Origin: Caldifarciminota bacterium
Lineage (GTDB): Bacteria; Hydrothermota; Tepidihabitantia; B3-TA06; JALVRC01
Assembly (NCBI GenBank): GCA_027025255.1
Contig: JALVRC010000089.1
Coordinates: 9,312-15,115 of the forward strand
Direction: 5' to 3'
DNA: 5,804 nt
Below, in pieces: positions 5,663-5,804 of the stretch. Every line of letters begins with the position of its first letter. The first letter of the stretch is position 1. A program made the position numbers and the translations under genes. The notes under the pieces were generated by a model. That model had not been told where the DNA came from and searched no databases. It saw only the letters and a program-made list of their open reading frames with translations.

Positions 5663-5804
5663 ATGAATCAAAACTGGGAACATATATTAAATGACTTAAA
5701 AAATGTATCTGATGAAGATTTGAGGAATGCTCTTAAAAAAATAGCCATTAAAATATCTGAAGATAAATATATTTTTGCTTTTTCTGCAATTGTAGTGCCT
5801 GAAG
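5663..5804 (+). CDS. Unknown protein, N-terminal 47 residues only
   Basis: An open frame starts at ATG 5663 and runs off the right edge without a stop. AAGGAG at 5650-5655 sits 7 nt upstream and a near-consensus promoter lies at 5607-5634, so the start is well supported despite the short visible length. The visible residues begin MNQNWEHILNDLKNVSDEDL and continue RNALKKIAIKISEDKYIFAF, ending SAIVVPE. The first 35 residues look like an acidic, amphipathic helical segment, followed by a hydrophobic stretch (YIFAFSAIVV) that could be a beta strand. There is no signal peptide. I do not recognise the family and give no function. It is the only plus-strand gene in the window. Confidence 0.75.
   Translation, partial: MNQNWEHILNDLKNVSDEDLRNALKKIAIKISEDKYIFAFSAIVVPE

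Noticed and set aside
1..5804. CRISPR array, insertion sequence, phage or defence module
   Set aside because: No regularly spaced repeats, terminal inverted repeats, transposase or integrase motifs were seen; nearly all DNA is accounted for by housekeeping genes.

Overview
The window looks like a piece of an AT-rich bacterial chromosome. Almost everything lies on the minus strand, and it is mostly housekeeping. Reading along the minus strand (right to left), the order is: ssrA (tmRNA), a secreted-type lamin-tail-domain protein, a PepD-like M20 dipeptidase, a small TPR-like protein, an M24 Xaa-Pro peptidase, accB (biotin carboxyl carrier protein) and the first 79 codons of accC (biotin carboxylase, running off the left edge). 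At the right edge one gene of unknown function reads outward on the plus strand.

The organism cannot be named from this window. Low GC, strong AGGAGGT-type ribosome binding sites, a one-piece tmRNA with four pseudoknots, and a lamin-tail protein with a C-terminal beta domain ending in a GIYFLKLE-type strand would fit candidate phyla such as WOR-3 or Cloacimonadota. That is a guess from style, not a match.

Region by region. Positions 1-2364 hold a tight cluster, TPR - pepP/Q - accB - accC, with a 1-nt overlap, an 11-nt gap and a 1-nt gap. It is probably one transcript, started by a good sigma70-type promoter that overlaps the stop codon of the preceding pepD-like gene. That promoter would place the transcription start on or next to the TPR start codon, so the mRNA may be leaderless. 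The cluster resembles the widespread pepQ-efp-accB-accC arrangement, but efp is missing from it. Positions 2395-5012 hold the dipeptidase and the lamin-tail gene, 8 nt apart, with no clear promoter of their own. Positions 5081-5434 are tmRNA, whose four pseudoknots, tag reading frame and tRNA-like ends can all be read directly. Positions 5435-5662 are a divergent promoter region: a near-consensus promoter for tmRNA on the minus strand, and one on the plus strand for the unknown gene.

The genes serve fatty-acid synthesis (acetyl-CoA carboxylase subunits), peptide turnover (two peptidases) and ribosome rescue (tmRNA). I found no sign of mobile elements, CRISPR, phage or a defence system. The most interesting points are the short tmRNA tag (ADADYALAA) and missing encoded CCA, the putative leaderless promoter, the same 16-nt spacer in all three recognisable promoters, the loss of efp, and the oddly short N-terminus of the lamin-tail protein.
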